18,895 bases of DNA from JAMWZF01 sp041628615 (GCA_041628615.1 JBFKOW010000054.1:1-18895), one strand, 5' to 3'; numbered from the stretch's first letter, positions 1 to 7,261 are shown. Notes: generated from the letters alone by a model not told the origin. Translations and numbers: made by a program.

Positions 1-350
1 GGCCGGTCATAGGCGATGACCTTGACGCCCTGCGACTTGGCGATCTCGACCAGGGCCGCAGCCGCCGCCGAGTCGACCGGGTCCAGAACCACGACGGTCG
101 CTCCCTGCGCGATCACCGAATTGAACTGCTGCTGCTGCAGGGCGACGTCGGCATTGCCGTTCTGGTAGATGAGCTTGCAGTCCGGGCAGAGCCCCCCCAT
201 CGCGGCCTGGAAGCCGGGCCAGTCGTGTTCCTCGTAGCGGGTCGATGCCTGGTCGGGCATCAGGAAGGCCACGGTCTGGGCGCCGGCGGCAGTGGCCAGA
301 AGGCTCGCAACGAGCGCTGATGCCGCTGCGAAGGAAGTGGTCTTGGTCAT
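1..350 (-). CDS. Sugar ABC transporter periplasmic substrate-binding protein, N-terminal part
   Basis: This is the first ~116 residues of a periplasmic sugar-binding protein, cut by the window edge. It should capture a sugar and deliver it to an ABC permease encoded further left. Translation from the ATG at 350 gives a Sec signal peptide (MTKTT, then a hydrophobic Ala/Leu stretch ending AGA-QT). The mature start has the features of the XylF/ChvE-like Peripla_BP_4 family: a FLMPDQASTRYEEHDWPGF segment, the LQQQQFNSVIAQGA segment and VVVLDPVDS, with IAYDR at the edge. An AGGAGGA ribosome site lies 8 bases upstream of the ATG, which fixes the start. The gene is divergent from the LacI-type regulator at 593 and is its likely target. 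The family assignment is firm; the actual sugar is not determinable. Confidence 0.9.
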   Translation of the reverse strand, partial: MTKTTSFAAASALVASLLATAAGAQTVAFLMPDQASTRYEEHDWPGFQAAMGGLCPDCKLIYQNGNADVALQQQQFNSVIAQGATVVVLDPVDSAAAAALVEIAKSQGVKVIAYDR

Positions 351-477
351 GAGTGTTCTCCTCCAAACAGGTTTCGCGCCCGCTCAAGCGGAGAGGATGT
401 ATCGAGAAGGCGGTGTTTCCGCACGCCGGACAGCCGTAACCGCACGGCCGACAAGTCCTCCCGACGCAGCCTCCATA

Positions 478-538
478 TGCGCCATCGACAGCACGATTGC
501 ACCATCGATTGAGCAGATATGCACCATCGATTGCGCTT
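478..538. promoter_or_regulatory. Three phased LacI-type operator-like repeats
   Basis: Two strong copies and one weaker copy of a dyad built on GCACCATCGATTG lie between the binding-protein gene and the LacI-family gene. Their ATCG cores are centred at about 486.5, 506.5 and 528.5, so spacing is 20 and 22 bp, close to two helical turns. The middle copy, TGCACCATCGATTGAGCA (498-515), is an imperfect palindrome with the central CG typical of LacI/GalR operators. The first copy keeps mainly its left half. I infer that the adjacent regulator binds here and controls both divergent genes. Confidence 0.6.
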
Positions 539-592
539 GGTCAAGATCATCCCATTTGCTAAGGTGGATCACACTCGGAGGTGTGGAACGCC

Positions 593-1621
593 ATGGGAAA
601 AAGCACAAAGAAGACAACGATCTACGATCTCGCAGAACTGGTGGGCACATCCCCGAGCGCCGTCAGTTCCGTGCTGAATGGCACCTGGAAGAAGCGCAGA
701 ATCAGTCAGAAGCTTGCCGATCGGATCACAACGGTCGCGGAGGAACAGGGTTACGCGGTGAATGCTCAGGCCAGCTTGCTGCGCAAGAGCCGGTCTCACA
801 TCATCGGCATGATTGTCCCGAAATACGACAACCGCTACTTCGGGGAGATTGCCGAGCAATTCGAAGCTAAGGCCCGGAAGGCCGGTTACTTTCCGGTCGT
901 GACATGCACGCAAAGGGATCCCGAGCTCGAGTTCGAGGCCGCCAAGGAACTCATTTCCTATCAGGCCGAATGCCTGATCGCGACGGGAGCCACCGATCCT
1001 GAACGAATCTCGGCGTTTTGCGATGCAGCCGGCGTGCAGTCGATCAATCTCGACCTCCCGGGCCGCAGTGCGCCCTCAGTGATCTCCGACAACTTCTCCG
1101 GCGCCCGGGATCTCACGCGCCTGATACTCGACCATTGCGCGCGGGAATTCGGCAGCACGTCCCCCCTCCGTTTCGTCGGCGGGCGATTGACTGACCACAA
1201 TACTGCGGAACGCCTGAAGGGGTTCCTTGCTGGGCATCGGGAGCGCTCCATCACCGTTCCCGACAACCACATCCTTGCAACGGGATACTCACCCGACAAG
1301 GCAGCCTCAGCCCTGAAAGACTTCGAACCCTTTGCGCCCATCGGGATCTTCGTAAACTCCACCATATCGTTGGAAGGGATCATGCGTTGGCATCGCGAAC
1401 TGCCCAGAGGTGCCGAACATGTCAGGTTCGGTTGCTTTGACTGGGATCCCTTTGGGTCCTACCTCCCCGGGAACATCGCAATGGTGGAGCAAGATGTCAG
1501 CGCGATGCTCGACACCGCGTTCAACCTGATCGGCAAGACGCAGGCGTCGAGCGATCCGATTCTGGTTCCCTGTAAGTTGCGTGTTTTCACTCCGCCCCCT
1601 GATCGCCAACACGCCGGATAG
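593..1621 (+). CDS. LacI-family transcriptional regulator of the divergent sugar transporter
   Basis: A 342-residue repressor of normal LacI/GalR length. Residues ~9-55 form the DNA-binding domain: TIYDLAELVGTSPSAVSSVLNG is the helix-turn-helix plus hinge, followed by a region ending in EEQGYAVN. The rest is a periplasmic-binding-protein-like sensor domain beginning HIIGMIVPKYDN. I start it at the ATG at 593, because the GGAGG at 577-581 sits about 11 bases upstream; an in-frame GTG at 581 overlaps that ribosome site and is less likely. The divergent neighbour is a sugar-binding protein, so the ligand is probably a sugar or sugar phosphate. The operator-like repeats at 478-538 suggest autoregulation. 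I infer local repression; no effector can be named from sequence. Confidence 0.92.
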   Translation: MGKSTKKTTIYDLAELVGTSPSAVSSVLNGTWKKRRISQKLADRITTVAEEQGYAVNAQASLLRKSRSHIIGMIVPKYDNRYFGEIAEQFEAKARKAGYFPVVTCTQRDPELEFEAAKELISYQAECLIATGATDPERISAFCDAAGVQSINLDLPGRSAPSVISDNFSGARDLTRLILDHCAREFGSTSPLRFVGGRLTDHNTAERLKGFLAGHRERSITVPDNHILATGYSPDKAASALKDFEPFAPIGIFVNSTISLEGIMRWHRELPRGAEHVRFGCFDWDPFGSYLPGNIAMVEQDVSAMLDTAFNLIGKTQASSDPILVPCKLRVFTPPPDRQHAG

Positions 1622-1691
1622 ACCGTCCGAGCCCGAGAATTTCCGGGCAGCCATCCGAAACCGGACGCGACAAATTCTTCTTTTTGGCTCT

Positions 1692-1919
1692 TCACTCGCA
1701 TGCCCGCGCCTGTTTCCGCATCACGGCGTAGTCGCTCAGCATCACCACGATCACTGACCGCTCCGGCAGCAGAGCCATTTCCTCGGCCGCCCGCGCCTGG
1801 AACCGGCGGCCATACTCCACCATGGGTGGGCAGACGGCTGCGGTTTCGGGCACAGAACCGACCCTCGCGCAGCCGGTCGCCCAGATCGTTGCGAGAATGA
1901 GGGCGACGCGCCGCTGCGT
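1692..1919 (-). pseudogene. Phage outer-membrane spanin (Rz1)-like lipoprotein remnant
   Basis: In this frame the 75 codons read as a short lipoprotein: ALILATIWATGC resembles a signal peptide with a lipobox cysteine. A soluble tail contains MVEYGRRFQARAAEEMALLP, SVIVVMLSDYAVM and a final RACE, a pattern I recognise from small Rhodobacterales prophage lysis proteins. No ATG, GTG or TTG lies between the in-frame TGA at 1920-1922 and the lipobox, so it appears to have lost its start. Removing one C from the CCC run just upstream of the lipobox would join it to the Met-containing frame above. It overlaps the inner-membrane spanin-like frame, as Rz1 overlaps Rz in lambdoid phages. Family identity is from memory and moderate. 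Confidence 0.5.
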
Positions 1920-2046
1920 TCAGCATAAGGCGTTGTGCAGCATTGGTTTTCTCCATTGTCTCAGGCTGTTCGGCCAGCCACCCGACGCGCGCACCCGACC
2001 GGTGCAGGGCCAGCAGGAACAGAAGGATCGCGAGGGCGGTGAAACT
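1855..2046 (-). pseudogene. Phage inner-membrane spanin (Rz)-like remnant, 5' end cut by IS
   Basis: This frame encodes a single membrane anchor (FTALAILLFLLALHRSG) followed by a short charged region (AEQPETMEKTNAAQRLMLNA, then RRPHSRNDLGDRLREGRF). That is the layout of a type II inner-membrane spanin subunit. Its natural start codon is missing: just upstream, at about 2040-2050, the sequence becomes IS3 transposase on the other strand. The frame has no stop after GRF and runs on without recognisable protein, so the original stop may also be lost. It overlaps the lipoprotein frame at 1692-1919 out of phase, the expected Rz/Rz1 arrangement. This is probably all that is left of a prophage lysis module here. 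Confidence 0.45.
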
Positions 2047-2815
2047 TCTAAGCCCTTCGCGCCGCAGGCAGTGCATCGATCGCGTGCGGCAGACGCTTGG
2101 CGTATCGGAGCGCCGCGCCTGCCGCACGCTCGGTCAGCACCGCTCGACACAGCGGAAGGTTCCGCGAGGCCGCCCGGATGAAGATCGTCTGACGGCGGAC
2201 ATCATCGAGCTAGCGACGCAATGTGGCCGCTACGGCTACAGGCCGGTGACGGCGCTGCTGAACGAGGCGGGCTGGCACGTGAACCACAAACGGGTCGAGC
2301 CGCGAGCCATCGGTCCGAGGACGATGGCGAGCGGCGGCGCGAAGGGCTGAAGGTTCCACAGAAGCAAAAGAAGCGCAGCCGGCTCTGGCTCAACGAGGGC
2401 TCCTGCGTCCGGCTTAGGCCGGAGCGGCCGAACCATGTCTGGTCCTACGACTTCGTTCAGCATCGCACCCACGACGGCCGACCCTATCGCATCCTCGTCA
2501 TCCTCGACGAGTTTACCCGGGAGGCGCACATGATCTGTGTCGCACGCAAGCTCAACTCGATCGATGTACGCGACGCGTTGATCGATCTCTTCATCCTGAG
2601 GGGCCCTCCGGAGTACATCCACTCGGACAACGGTCCCGAGTTCGTCGCGACGTCTGTCCGAGACTGGATCGCCGCGGTCGGCGCCAGGACCGCCTACATC
2701 GAGCCGGGCTCACCTTGGGAGAACGGCTACGTCGAGAGCTTCAACGCGCCGCTCAGGGACGAACTGCTCAACGGCGAGATCTTCTGCTCCGTCCGCGAGG
2801 CGAAGATCGTCATCG
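2044..2815 (+). pseudogene. IS3-family transposase orfB, truncated and frameshifted
   Basis: This encodes most of an IS3-family DDE transposase. The first frame (to ~2300) starts at KLLSPSRRRQCIDRV and covers the helix-turn-helix region with RACRTLGQHRSTQRKVP and GRYGYRPVTALLNEAGW. The second frame (from ~2330) holds the rve catalytic core, with D in HVWSYDFV, D in HSDNGPEF and E in PWENGYVESFNA, so all three catalytic acidic residues survive. The frames are separated by a 32-bp insertion at 2296-2327 flanked by CGAGC repeats; removing it restores the reading frame. The C-terminal ~40 residues are missing after VREAKIVI, where another IS end begins. It cannot make a working enzyme without frame repair. 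Confidence 0.85.
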
Positions 2816-2840
2816 TGGTCTGCCCCCTGAAAAGTGGTCC
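2816..2840 (+). repeat. Probable left terminal inverted repeat of a second IS3-family element
   Basis: Starting with the TG at 2816, the sequence contains CCCCCTGAAAAGTGGTCC (2823-2840), which looks like the end of an IS3-family element. It begins exactly where orfB homology stops and lies a short leader upstream of orfA. No matching right end is visible in the window, so the boundary is inferred from this junction. Confidence 0.5.
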
Positions 2841-2881
2841 TCCCTGAGGTATGGCTTTCGAGCCATTTGGAGGATGCAGGA

Positions 2882-3112
2882 CTGCCCCAGAAGAAGCACA
2901 AGCCTGAGGAGATCGTCGACAAGCTGCGGCAGGTCGACGTGTCGGTATCGCGAGGCCAGTCTGTGGCCGAAGCCGTGCGCTCGACTGGCGTGACGCAGTT
3001 CACCTGCTATCGGTGGCGCAAGGAGTTCGGCGGCTTGAAGACCGACCAGGTGAAGCGGCTGAAGGAGAACGAGCGGTCCCGGATGGCTGTGTCGGTGGCC
3101 GGCGGGCAGTGA
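2882..3112 (+). pseudogene. IS3-family orfA (HTH_8 transposase subunit), decayed
   Basis: The product from codon 2882 is a recognisable InsE/orfA protein: PQKKHKPEEIVDKLRQVDV, then GQSVAEAVRSTGVTQFTCYR and WRKEFGGLKTDQVKRLKENE, covering the helix-turn-helix and the start of the leucine zipper. The expected ATG is CTG here, directly before CCCCAGAAGAAG. After KENER the zipper is lost in an unrelated tail (VSVAGGQ) ending at 3112, about 20-25 residues short of usual orfA length. The orfB that should follow is absent, while an orfB of the same IS type lies upstream. The order orfB then orfA therefore points to two damaged copies rather than one element. It is not functional. Confidence 0.75.
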
Positions 3113-3197
3113 CGAACCAGGCTCCGTCCCGTTCTGCCTTCGATTGCGTCGTTACCTGTGCCGCCGATCAGCCGGCCGCCGCCGCGTGGCAGCCCGG

Positions 3198-3923
3198 TCA
3201 CATCGCCCCTTTGGCGCGGTATGCAGAAACGATGTCCCCCTGCCCCTGCAGGCCGTTGTCCGGGATCGCAAGGTCTGGAAGCATCGTCTCGGGCAGACCC
3301 TCTGAGATCCGCTGCGCGCGCTGTTCCCGCCCGATGCCGATGATTTCCGACCAGACCGGATCGCCGGCAAGGCTTCCTCCGACCCGGTGGTACCAGCCGA
3401 CGAACGCGGTTTGCCCGGCGGCGGATCGACAGGGCATCACCACGTGTTCGAGCACGAGGTCGCCGGCAGGCTCGACGAGGCGGGACACACTCCATATCGC
3501 GGCGCGATACTCCAGCGCCCGGGACAAGTCGCTGTGCCAGGCCAATTCGAGGCCGCCAAGATCGAAGTCGAGCACGCTGCACCCGGCGACCGCCCGGCCG
3601 AGCAGACGCGTCATCGAGGCGTCGGCTTCGGACAGCAGGAAGCGGGTGACGATCAAGGTGTCCGAAGAGGCCAGGCCCGGACGGGTTGATGCGCGCTTGT
3701 GGACGGGAACCGCGGTGTAGGAGACGGGGCTGGCCCAGGGCCGTCCACTCTCGTCCTGCGACGGTCCGGGCAGGCCCAGCCTGCGCCGCCGGACCGCCGC
3801 GCGGATCTCGGGAGACGGCTCGGGCCACTCCGAACGGGCAGCGTGGTTCGACGGTCCGCTCGAACGTGCGCGGTCGGGGATATTGCCGGAAAACAAAGCC
3901 TTGGTGACTTGGTTCAGGAACAT
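3198..3923 (-). CDS. Hypothetical protein, possible PAS-like C-terminal domain
   Basis: A 241-residue protein with no family I can name. Residues 1 to ~75 are rich in Arg, Pro and Ser and look disordered. The remainder (from about SSDTLIVTRFLLSEAD) has alternating hydrophobic strands and helices: LLGRAVAGCSVLDFDLGGLE, SRALEYRAAIWSVSRL, then GDLVLEHVVMPC and TAFVGWYHRVGG. This loosely resembles the PAS_5 type of small sensor fold in alphaproteobacteria, a weak resemblance judged by eye. I chose the ATG at 3923 because GAGG lies 9 bases upstream; an ATG at 3932 is possible but overlaps that site. It follows gene 4033-4458 on the same strand, with a strong terminator hairpin immediately before its ribosome site. 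Role unknown. Confidence 0.65.
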   Translation of the reverse strand: MFLNQVTKALFSGNIPDRARSSGPSNHAARSEWPEPSPEIRAAVRRRRLGLPGPSQDESGRPWASPVSYTAVPVHKRASTRPGLASSDTLIVTRFLLSEADASMTRLLGRAVAGCSVLDFDLGGLELAWHSDLSRALEYRAAIWSVSRLVEPAGDLVLEHVVMPCRSAAGQTAFVGWYHRVGGSLAGDPVWSEIIGIGREQRAQRISEGLPETMLPDLAIPDNGLQGQGDIVSAYRAKGAM

Positions 3924-3936
3924 GTTGCGCATCCTC

Positions 3937-3986
3937 AAGAAAAAGGGGCGGATCGGCTGCGTGGGGGACGGTCAGCCGATCCGCCC
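3937..3986 (-). terminator. Rho-independent terminator / attenuator hairpin
   Basis: A perfect 14-bp inverted repeat, GGGCGGATCGGCTG (3946-3959) against its complement (3973-3986), with a 13-base loop. On the minus strand it is followed by CTTTTTCTT, the classic intrinsic-terminator layout. It lies 46 bases downstream of the stop of gene 4033-4458, and its U-tract ends only a few bases before the ribosome site of gene 3198-3923. It either ends the upstream transcript or attenuates read-through into the next gene. Confidence 0.88.
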
Positions 3987-4032
3987 AGGGCTCGGTGGCA
4001 GCGGGACAGGCAGGGCCACCGGAGGCAATGCT

Positions 4033-4458
4033 TCAGGACATCGCCGCGATCATGGCGCGACGCTTCGACCGGGCGTAGTTGCGGATGGCTTCGACGATCC
4101 GGCTGGCAAGCTTGCATTGCGCCCGGATCATGGCGAGCTCCTTCAGGACCTCGGCCTGCACGACGGGGTGACTCATCTGCACCGAAGGCAGGCCGTTCAG
4201 CCGCGCGACGATGTCGTTGCGCTTGCGGCTTTCAAGCACGTCGAGGTAGGTCGCCGGACAGGGCTGCGAGGCCGCCAGCATGGCATCCTGCAGCGCGCCG
4301 GACACGAGTTCGGAAATCTCCTGCGCACGGACGGGGTCGGCGTCGTCGTCTGGCCAGTCGGCGATCGCCGCACCGACCGCCCCCGACGTCGCGTCCATCG
4401 CGGACCGCGGGCCGTCCGGGCCGGCCATTGCGGGGATATCCGGCGCTGCTCCTGTCAT
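4033..4458 (-). CDS. Hypothetical protein, 141 aa, helical C-terminal half
   Basis: I do not recognise this family. The N-terminal 45 residues are acidic, with many Gly, Ala and Pro (DDDAD). From about EISELVSGALQDAML onward the protein is predicted helical, with a conserved-looking stretch (VQMSHPVVQAEVLKELAMI) and a basic end (YARSKRRAMIAAMS). There is no signal peptide or membrane segment, so it is probably cytoplasmic. The start at 4458 is well supported by GAGGAGG seven to eight bases upstream. The gene is divergent from the response regulator and shares its promoter region, including the dyad at 4537-4583, so it is a plausible target of that two-component system. A strong terminator follows it. 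Confidence 0.75.
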   Translation of the reverse strand: MTGAAPDIPAMAGPDGPRSAMDATSGAVGAAIADWPDDDADPVRAQEISELVSGALQDAMLAASQPCPATYLDVLESRKRNDIVARLNGLPSVQMSHPVVQAEVLKELAMIRAQCKLASRIVEAIRNYARSKRRAMIAAMS

Positions 4459-4536
4459 GTCGTCCTCCTCTCCGGGTCGTCTCGACCCAGAGATAGACGA
4501 TGCCGGGTCTCGATCTTCCGGAAGGATTCAGCGAAG

Positions 4537-4583
4537 TTGTAACAGCCGATTGGGAACACCGGTGCTGACAATCTCTGTTACAA
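4537..4583. promoter_or_regulatory. 47-bp interrupted dyad with OmpR-like half-sites
   Basis: TTGTAACAG (4537-4545) and CTGTTACAA (4575-4583) are exact inverted copies. Nested inside are GATTG/CAATC (4548-4552, 4569-4573) and the palindrome CACCGGTG (4557-4564), sharing nearly the same centre. The outer arms resemble the GTTACA half-site known for OmpR-type regulators. It sits between gene 4033-4458 and the OmpR-type regulator, so an autoregulatory operator is the likely role. Confidence 0.55.
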
Positions 4584-4674
4584 TAAAACCGGTCCGCACC
4601 CGTCCGGCGGCGCTGTTCGGGCGCCTCCGACGATGGCAACAAGGATCGAGATCCGCCGGAGTCACACGGAACGC

Positions 4675-5397
4675 GTGAGCAGGACACCCCATATCCTCGT
4701 CGTGGACGACGATCGCGAGATCCGCGATCTGGTCGGCAAGGTCCTGGAGCGCGACGGGTTCCGGATCAGCCGTGCCGACGGCGAGGCCGCCATGCGCCGG
4801 GCGCTTGCCGACGGTGCAATCGACCTGATCGTCCTCGACATCATGCTGCCGGGCAAGGATGGTCTGGCGCTGTGCCGGGAACTGCGCGGCGCCCGCGACA
4901 TGACACCGATCATCATGCTCACCGCGAAGGGCGACGACATCGACCGCATACTCGGGCTCGAGATGGGGGCCGACGACTACCTGCCCAAGCCGTTCAACAG
5001 CCGCGAACTCACCGCCCGCGTGAAGGCGGTTCTCCGCCGCGGCGCCGCAAGTTCCGGCCCGGACACTTCCAATCCGGTCCGCTTCTACTGCTTCGACGGC
5101 TGGCGGCTCGATGTCGGAAAACGGGAATTGCTCAGCCCCGACAGTGTCGTGCTGTCGCTCAGCAGCGGCGAATTCGACCTGCTGCTCGCGCTGGTGCAGC
5201 GGCCGCAGCGGACCCTGACACGCGATCAGCTGCTGGACCTCACGCGCGGCAGGGCGGCGGCGGTCTTCGACCGCAGCGTCGACATCCAGATCAGTCGGCT
5301 GCGCAAGAAGCTCGGTGACGATCCCAAGGACCCCCGGACGATCAAGACCGTCTGGGGCGGCGGCTATCTCTTCGCGCCGGACGTGACCGCCGAATGA
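4675..5397 (+). CDS. OmpR-family two-component response regulator
   Basis: A 240-residue DNA-binding response regulator. The receiver domain (residues ~6-120) has the acidic pocket at D11-D13 (ILVVDDDREIRDL), the phospho-acceptor Asp55 in IVLDIMLPG, Thr83 in MLTAKGDD and Lys105 in DDYLPKPFN. The C-terminal winged helix covers FDLLLALVQRPQRTLTRDQL, then SVDIQISRLRKKLGDDP and IKTVWGGGYLF. I favour the GTG start at 4675 because it gives the usual N-terminus and has GGA just upstream; an in-frame ATG at 4633 adds 14 residues but has no ribosome site. Its stop overlaps the kinase start by ATGA, so the pair is translationally coupled. It is likely phosphorylated by that kinase and probably acts on the divergent promoter region. 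Confidence 0.95.
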   Translation: MSRTPHILVVDDDREIRDLVGKVLERDGFRISRADGEAAMRRALADGAIDLIVLDIMLPGKDGLALCRELRGARDMTPIIMLTAKGDDIDRILGLEMGADDYLPKPFNSRELTARVKAVLRRGAASSGPDTSNPVRFYCFDGWRLDVGKRELLSPDSVVLSLSSGEFDLLLALVQRPQRTLTRDQLLDLTRGRAAAVFDRSVDIQISRLRKKLGDDPKDPRTIKTVWGGGYLFAPDVTAE

Positions 5398-6800
5398 GGA
5401 CGTTCGACAGCCTGAGGGCCCGGACCGCGGCCATCGTGATCTCCGGCCTCGTGGTATCCAACACGGTCGGCTACGCGCTCTACTCCCGCGACCGGCAGGA
5501 ATCGCTGATTCTGCAGGACGCCTTCGACATGTCCGAACGCGCTGCCGGCGTCAGCCGGCTGCTGCGCGACATTCCCGACGACTGGAACGCGGACATCGTG
5601 GCGGCCTCGGACAGCCGCGCCTTCCGCGTCTGGGTGAGCGCCGATCCGCCCTTCCGGAACGACACGCCGACGGAGCACGAGGAGGATCTCGAAGCCTACA
5701 TCGCCGATCTCGTGCCCCGCATCCGCGACAGGGAGATCATCGTGTGGTTTCGACCCGAGCCGCCGCCGGCCGGAATCCGTCCCGTTGCGTCGGGCGGGGC
5801 ATTGTCCGATCCTGCGCCGGACATCGCCGTGCGCTGGTCCTACCTCCTGTCGATCAACCACCATGAAGGCACGTGGCTCAACTTCCACGGCCAGGCGGTT
5901 CCGACGCCAAGTTACCTTCCAACCTTTCTTGCCCTGAACCTGCTAAGCGCCGTGTTCGGTCTCGGAATCGTTGCCCTGTGGCTCGTCAACCGGGTCACCG
6001 CCCCTCTGAACGACTTGGCGCAGGCGGCCGGGCGGCTCGGGCGCGACCTGACCGCCGAGCCCCTGAGCGAGGCCGGGCCCGCCGAGGTCCGGGTCGCGGC
6101 GCGCGCTTTCAACGCGATGCAGTCCCGGCTGATCCGCCTCATCGAAGGCCGGACCGGGATGCTTGCCGCCATTTCCCACGACCTGCGCACCCCGATCACG
6201 CAGATCCGCCTGCGCACCGAGCTTGCGCCGGACTCCGAAGAGCGCACCAAGACGCTTGCGACCCTGGACGAGATGAACACCATCATCGGCACGTTTCTCG
6301 ATTTTGCCCGGGCCTCGGGCGACAGCGAGGCCCGGACCACCGTGGACATCGGCAGTCTCGTCGAAAGCATATGCGACGATTTCGCCGACGAGGGCGCCGA
6401 CATCACCTACAGCGGGGCCGAAGGCATTCGCTATTCCTGCAAGCGCCTGGCGATGAAGCGGGCGGTGACGAACATCATACACAATGCGCTGACCTATGGA
6501 TCCCGAGCACGGGTGAACCTCGCGGTCCGCGGTCACGGGCTGGTCATCGAGGTCGAGGACGACGGGCCAGGCATCCCCGAGTCCGAGATCGGCACGGTGT
6601 TCCAGCCGTTCCGCCGTCTTGCGTCGCAGCAGGCCCGGCACGCCGAAGGGGTCGGCCTCGGCCTCAGCATCGCCCAGACTGTCTTCGAGGAACACGGCGG
6701 CACCCTGGAACTGTCGAACCGGGCGCAGGGCGGCCTTCGCGTGCGTATCGCCCTGCCGATGGCAGAAGCGGCGACCCGCCGGCGGCCCATGCTTTCGTGA
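5394..6800 (+). CDS. EnvZ-like sensor histidine kinase
   Basis: A 468-residue inner-membrane sensor kinase. The first membrane segment is at residues ~12-30 and the second at ~177-199 (FLALNLLSAVFGLGIVALWL), enclosing a ~145-residue periplasmic sensor region with no domain I recognise. HAMP follows (NRVTAPLNDLAQAAGRLGRD). The dimerisation box contains His262 in AAISHDLRTPITQIRLRTEL. The ATPase domain has N360-N364 (NIIHNALTYG), the G1 box DDGPGIP, the F box FQPFRR and the G2 box GVGLGLSIAQ. All catalytic motifs are present. It is coupled to the response regulator by a 4-base overlap. The signal is unknown. The arrangement and motifs resemble EnvZ/OmpR, but orthology to EnvZ cannot be claimed. 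Confidence 0.95.
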   Translation: MRTFDSLRARTAAIVISGLVVSNTVGYALYSRDRQESLILQDAFDMSERAAGVSRLLRDIPDDWNADIVAASDSRAFRVWVSADPPFRNDTPTEHEEDLEAYIADLVPRIRDREIIVWFRPEPPPAGIRPVASGGALSDPAPDIAVRWSYLLSINHHEGTWLNFHGQAVPTPSYLPTFLALNLLSAVFGLGIVALWLVNRVTAPLNDLAQAAGRLGRDLTAEPLSEAGPAEVRVAARAFNAMQSRLIRLIEGRTGMLAAISHDLRTPITQIRLRTELAPDSEERTKTLATLDEMNTIIGTFLDFARASGDSEARTTVDIGSLVESICDDFADEGADITYSGAEGIRYSCKRLAMKRAVTNIIHNALTYGSRARVNLAVRGHGLVIEVEDDGPGIPESEIGTVFQPFRRLASQQARHAEGVGLGLSIAQTVFEEHGGTLELSNRAQGGLRVRIALPMAEAATRRRPMLS

Positions 6801-6959
6801 CTGCATCACCAGGCCTGACCCGCCTCGTGCCGTCGCACAATCCCTGCAGCATATCACGGCGCAGCCTAACCGTGAGTTATGGATCCATGATCAACCGCGA
6901 TTTCCGCCCGGACCGAAACCGTCATTCCATGGGAACACTACCGGACCAGGGAGGAAGAT

Positions 6960-7223
6960 ATGACGGTTTACATGGTCGAGCGCCATCTCAGGGGAATCAG
7001 CATGGAGGATCTGGCCGGCGCCCAGAAGGCCGCGATAGCGACGGCCGCCGAGATGTCCGGCAAGAGCGACGAAATCAGATACATCCGCTCGGTCTTCGTT
7101 CCGACAGATGGCCGCTGCATGTGCCTTCTCGATGGCAAGGACGCCGACCAGGTCCGGCGACTGAACGACACGGCAGGGCTGCCCCATACCGGCGTTTTCG
7201 AGGCGATGGACCAGACACCTTGA
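6960..7223 (+). CDS. DUF4242 domain-containing protein
   Basis: An 87-residue ferredoxin-fold-like small protein of the DUF4242 family (related to the SCO4226 nickel-binding type). The recognisable features are YMVERHLRGISMEDLAGAQ at the start, IRYIRSVFVPTDGRCMCLLD in the middle and VRRLNDTAGLPHTGVFEAMD at the end. The start at 6960 has GGAGG six to seven bases upstream. It stands 159 bases downstream of the histidine kinase on the same strand and may be transcribed separately; I see no convincing terminator between them. The family has no settled cellular role. The CMC motif could bind metal, but that is inference. Confidence 0.85.
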   Translation: MTVYMVERHLRGISMEDLAGAQKAAIATAAEMSGKSDEIRYIRSVFVPTDGRCMCLLDGKDADQVRRLNDTAGLPHTGVFEAMDQTP

Positions 7224-7261
7224 GGGCTGCGTGGGCCTGGTCAATCGGCTCCGGGCCCTGA

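Noticed and set aside
4579..4584. TACAAT as a -10 box for the response regulator
   Set aside because: No -35 hexamer lies at 16-18 bases; the nearest TTG hexamer is 23 bases away. The hexamer also falls within the inverted-repeat arm.
6879..6888. ATGGATCCAT palindrome before the DUF4242 gene as an operator
   Set aside because: A lone 10-bp palindrome without a repeat or nearby regulator is expected by chance.
5873..7261. 462-aa plus-strand frame overlapping the histidine kinase
   Set aside because: The composition is Arg/Pro/Gly-rich low-complexity protein typical of a shifted frame, and the kinase motifs are in the other frame.
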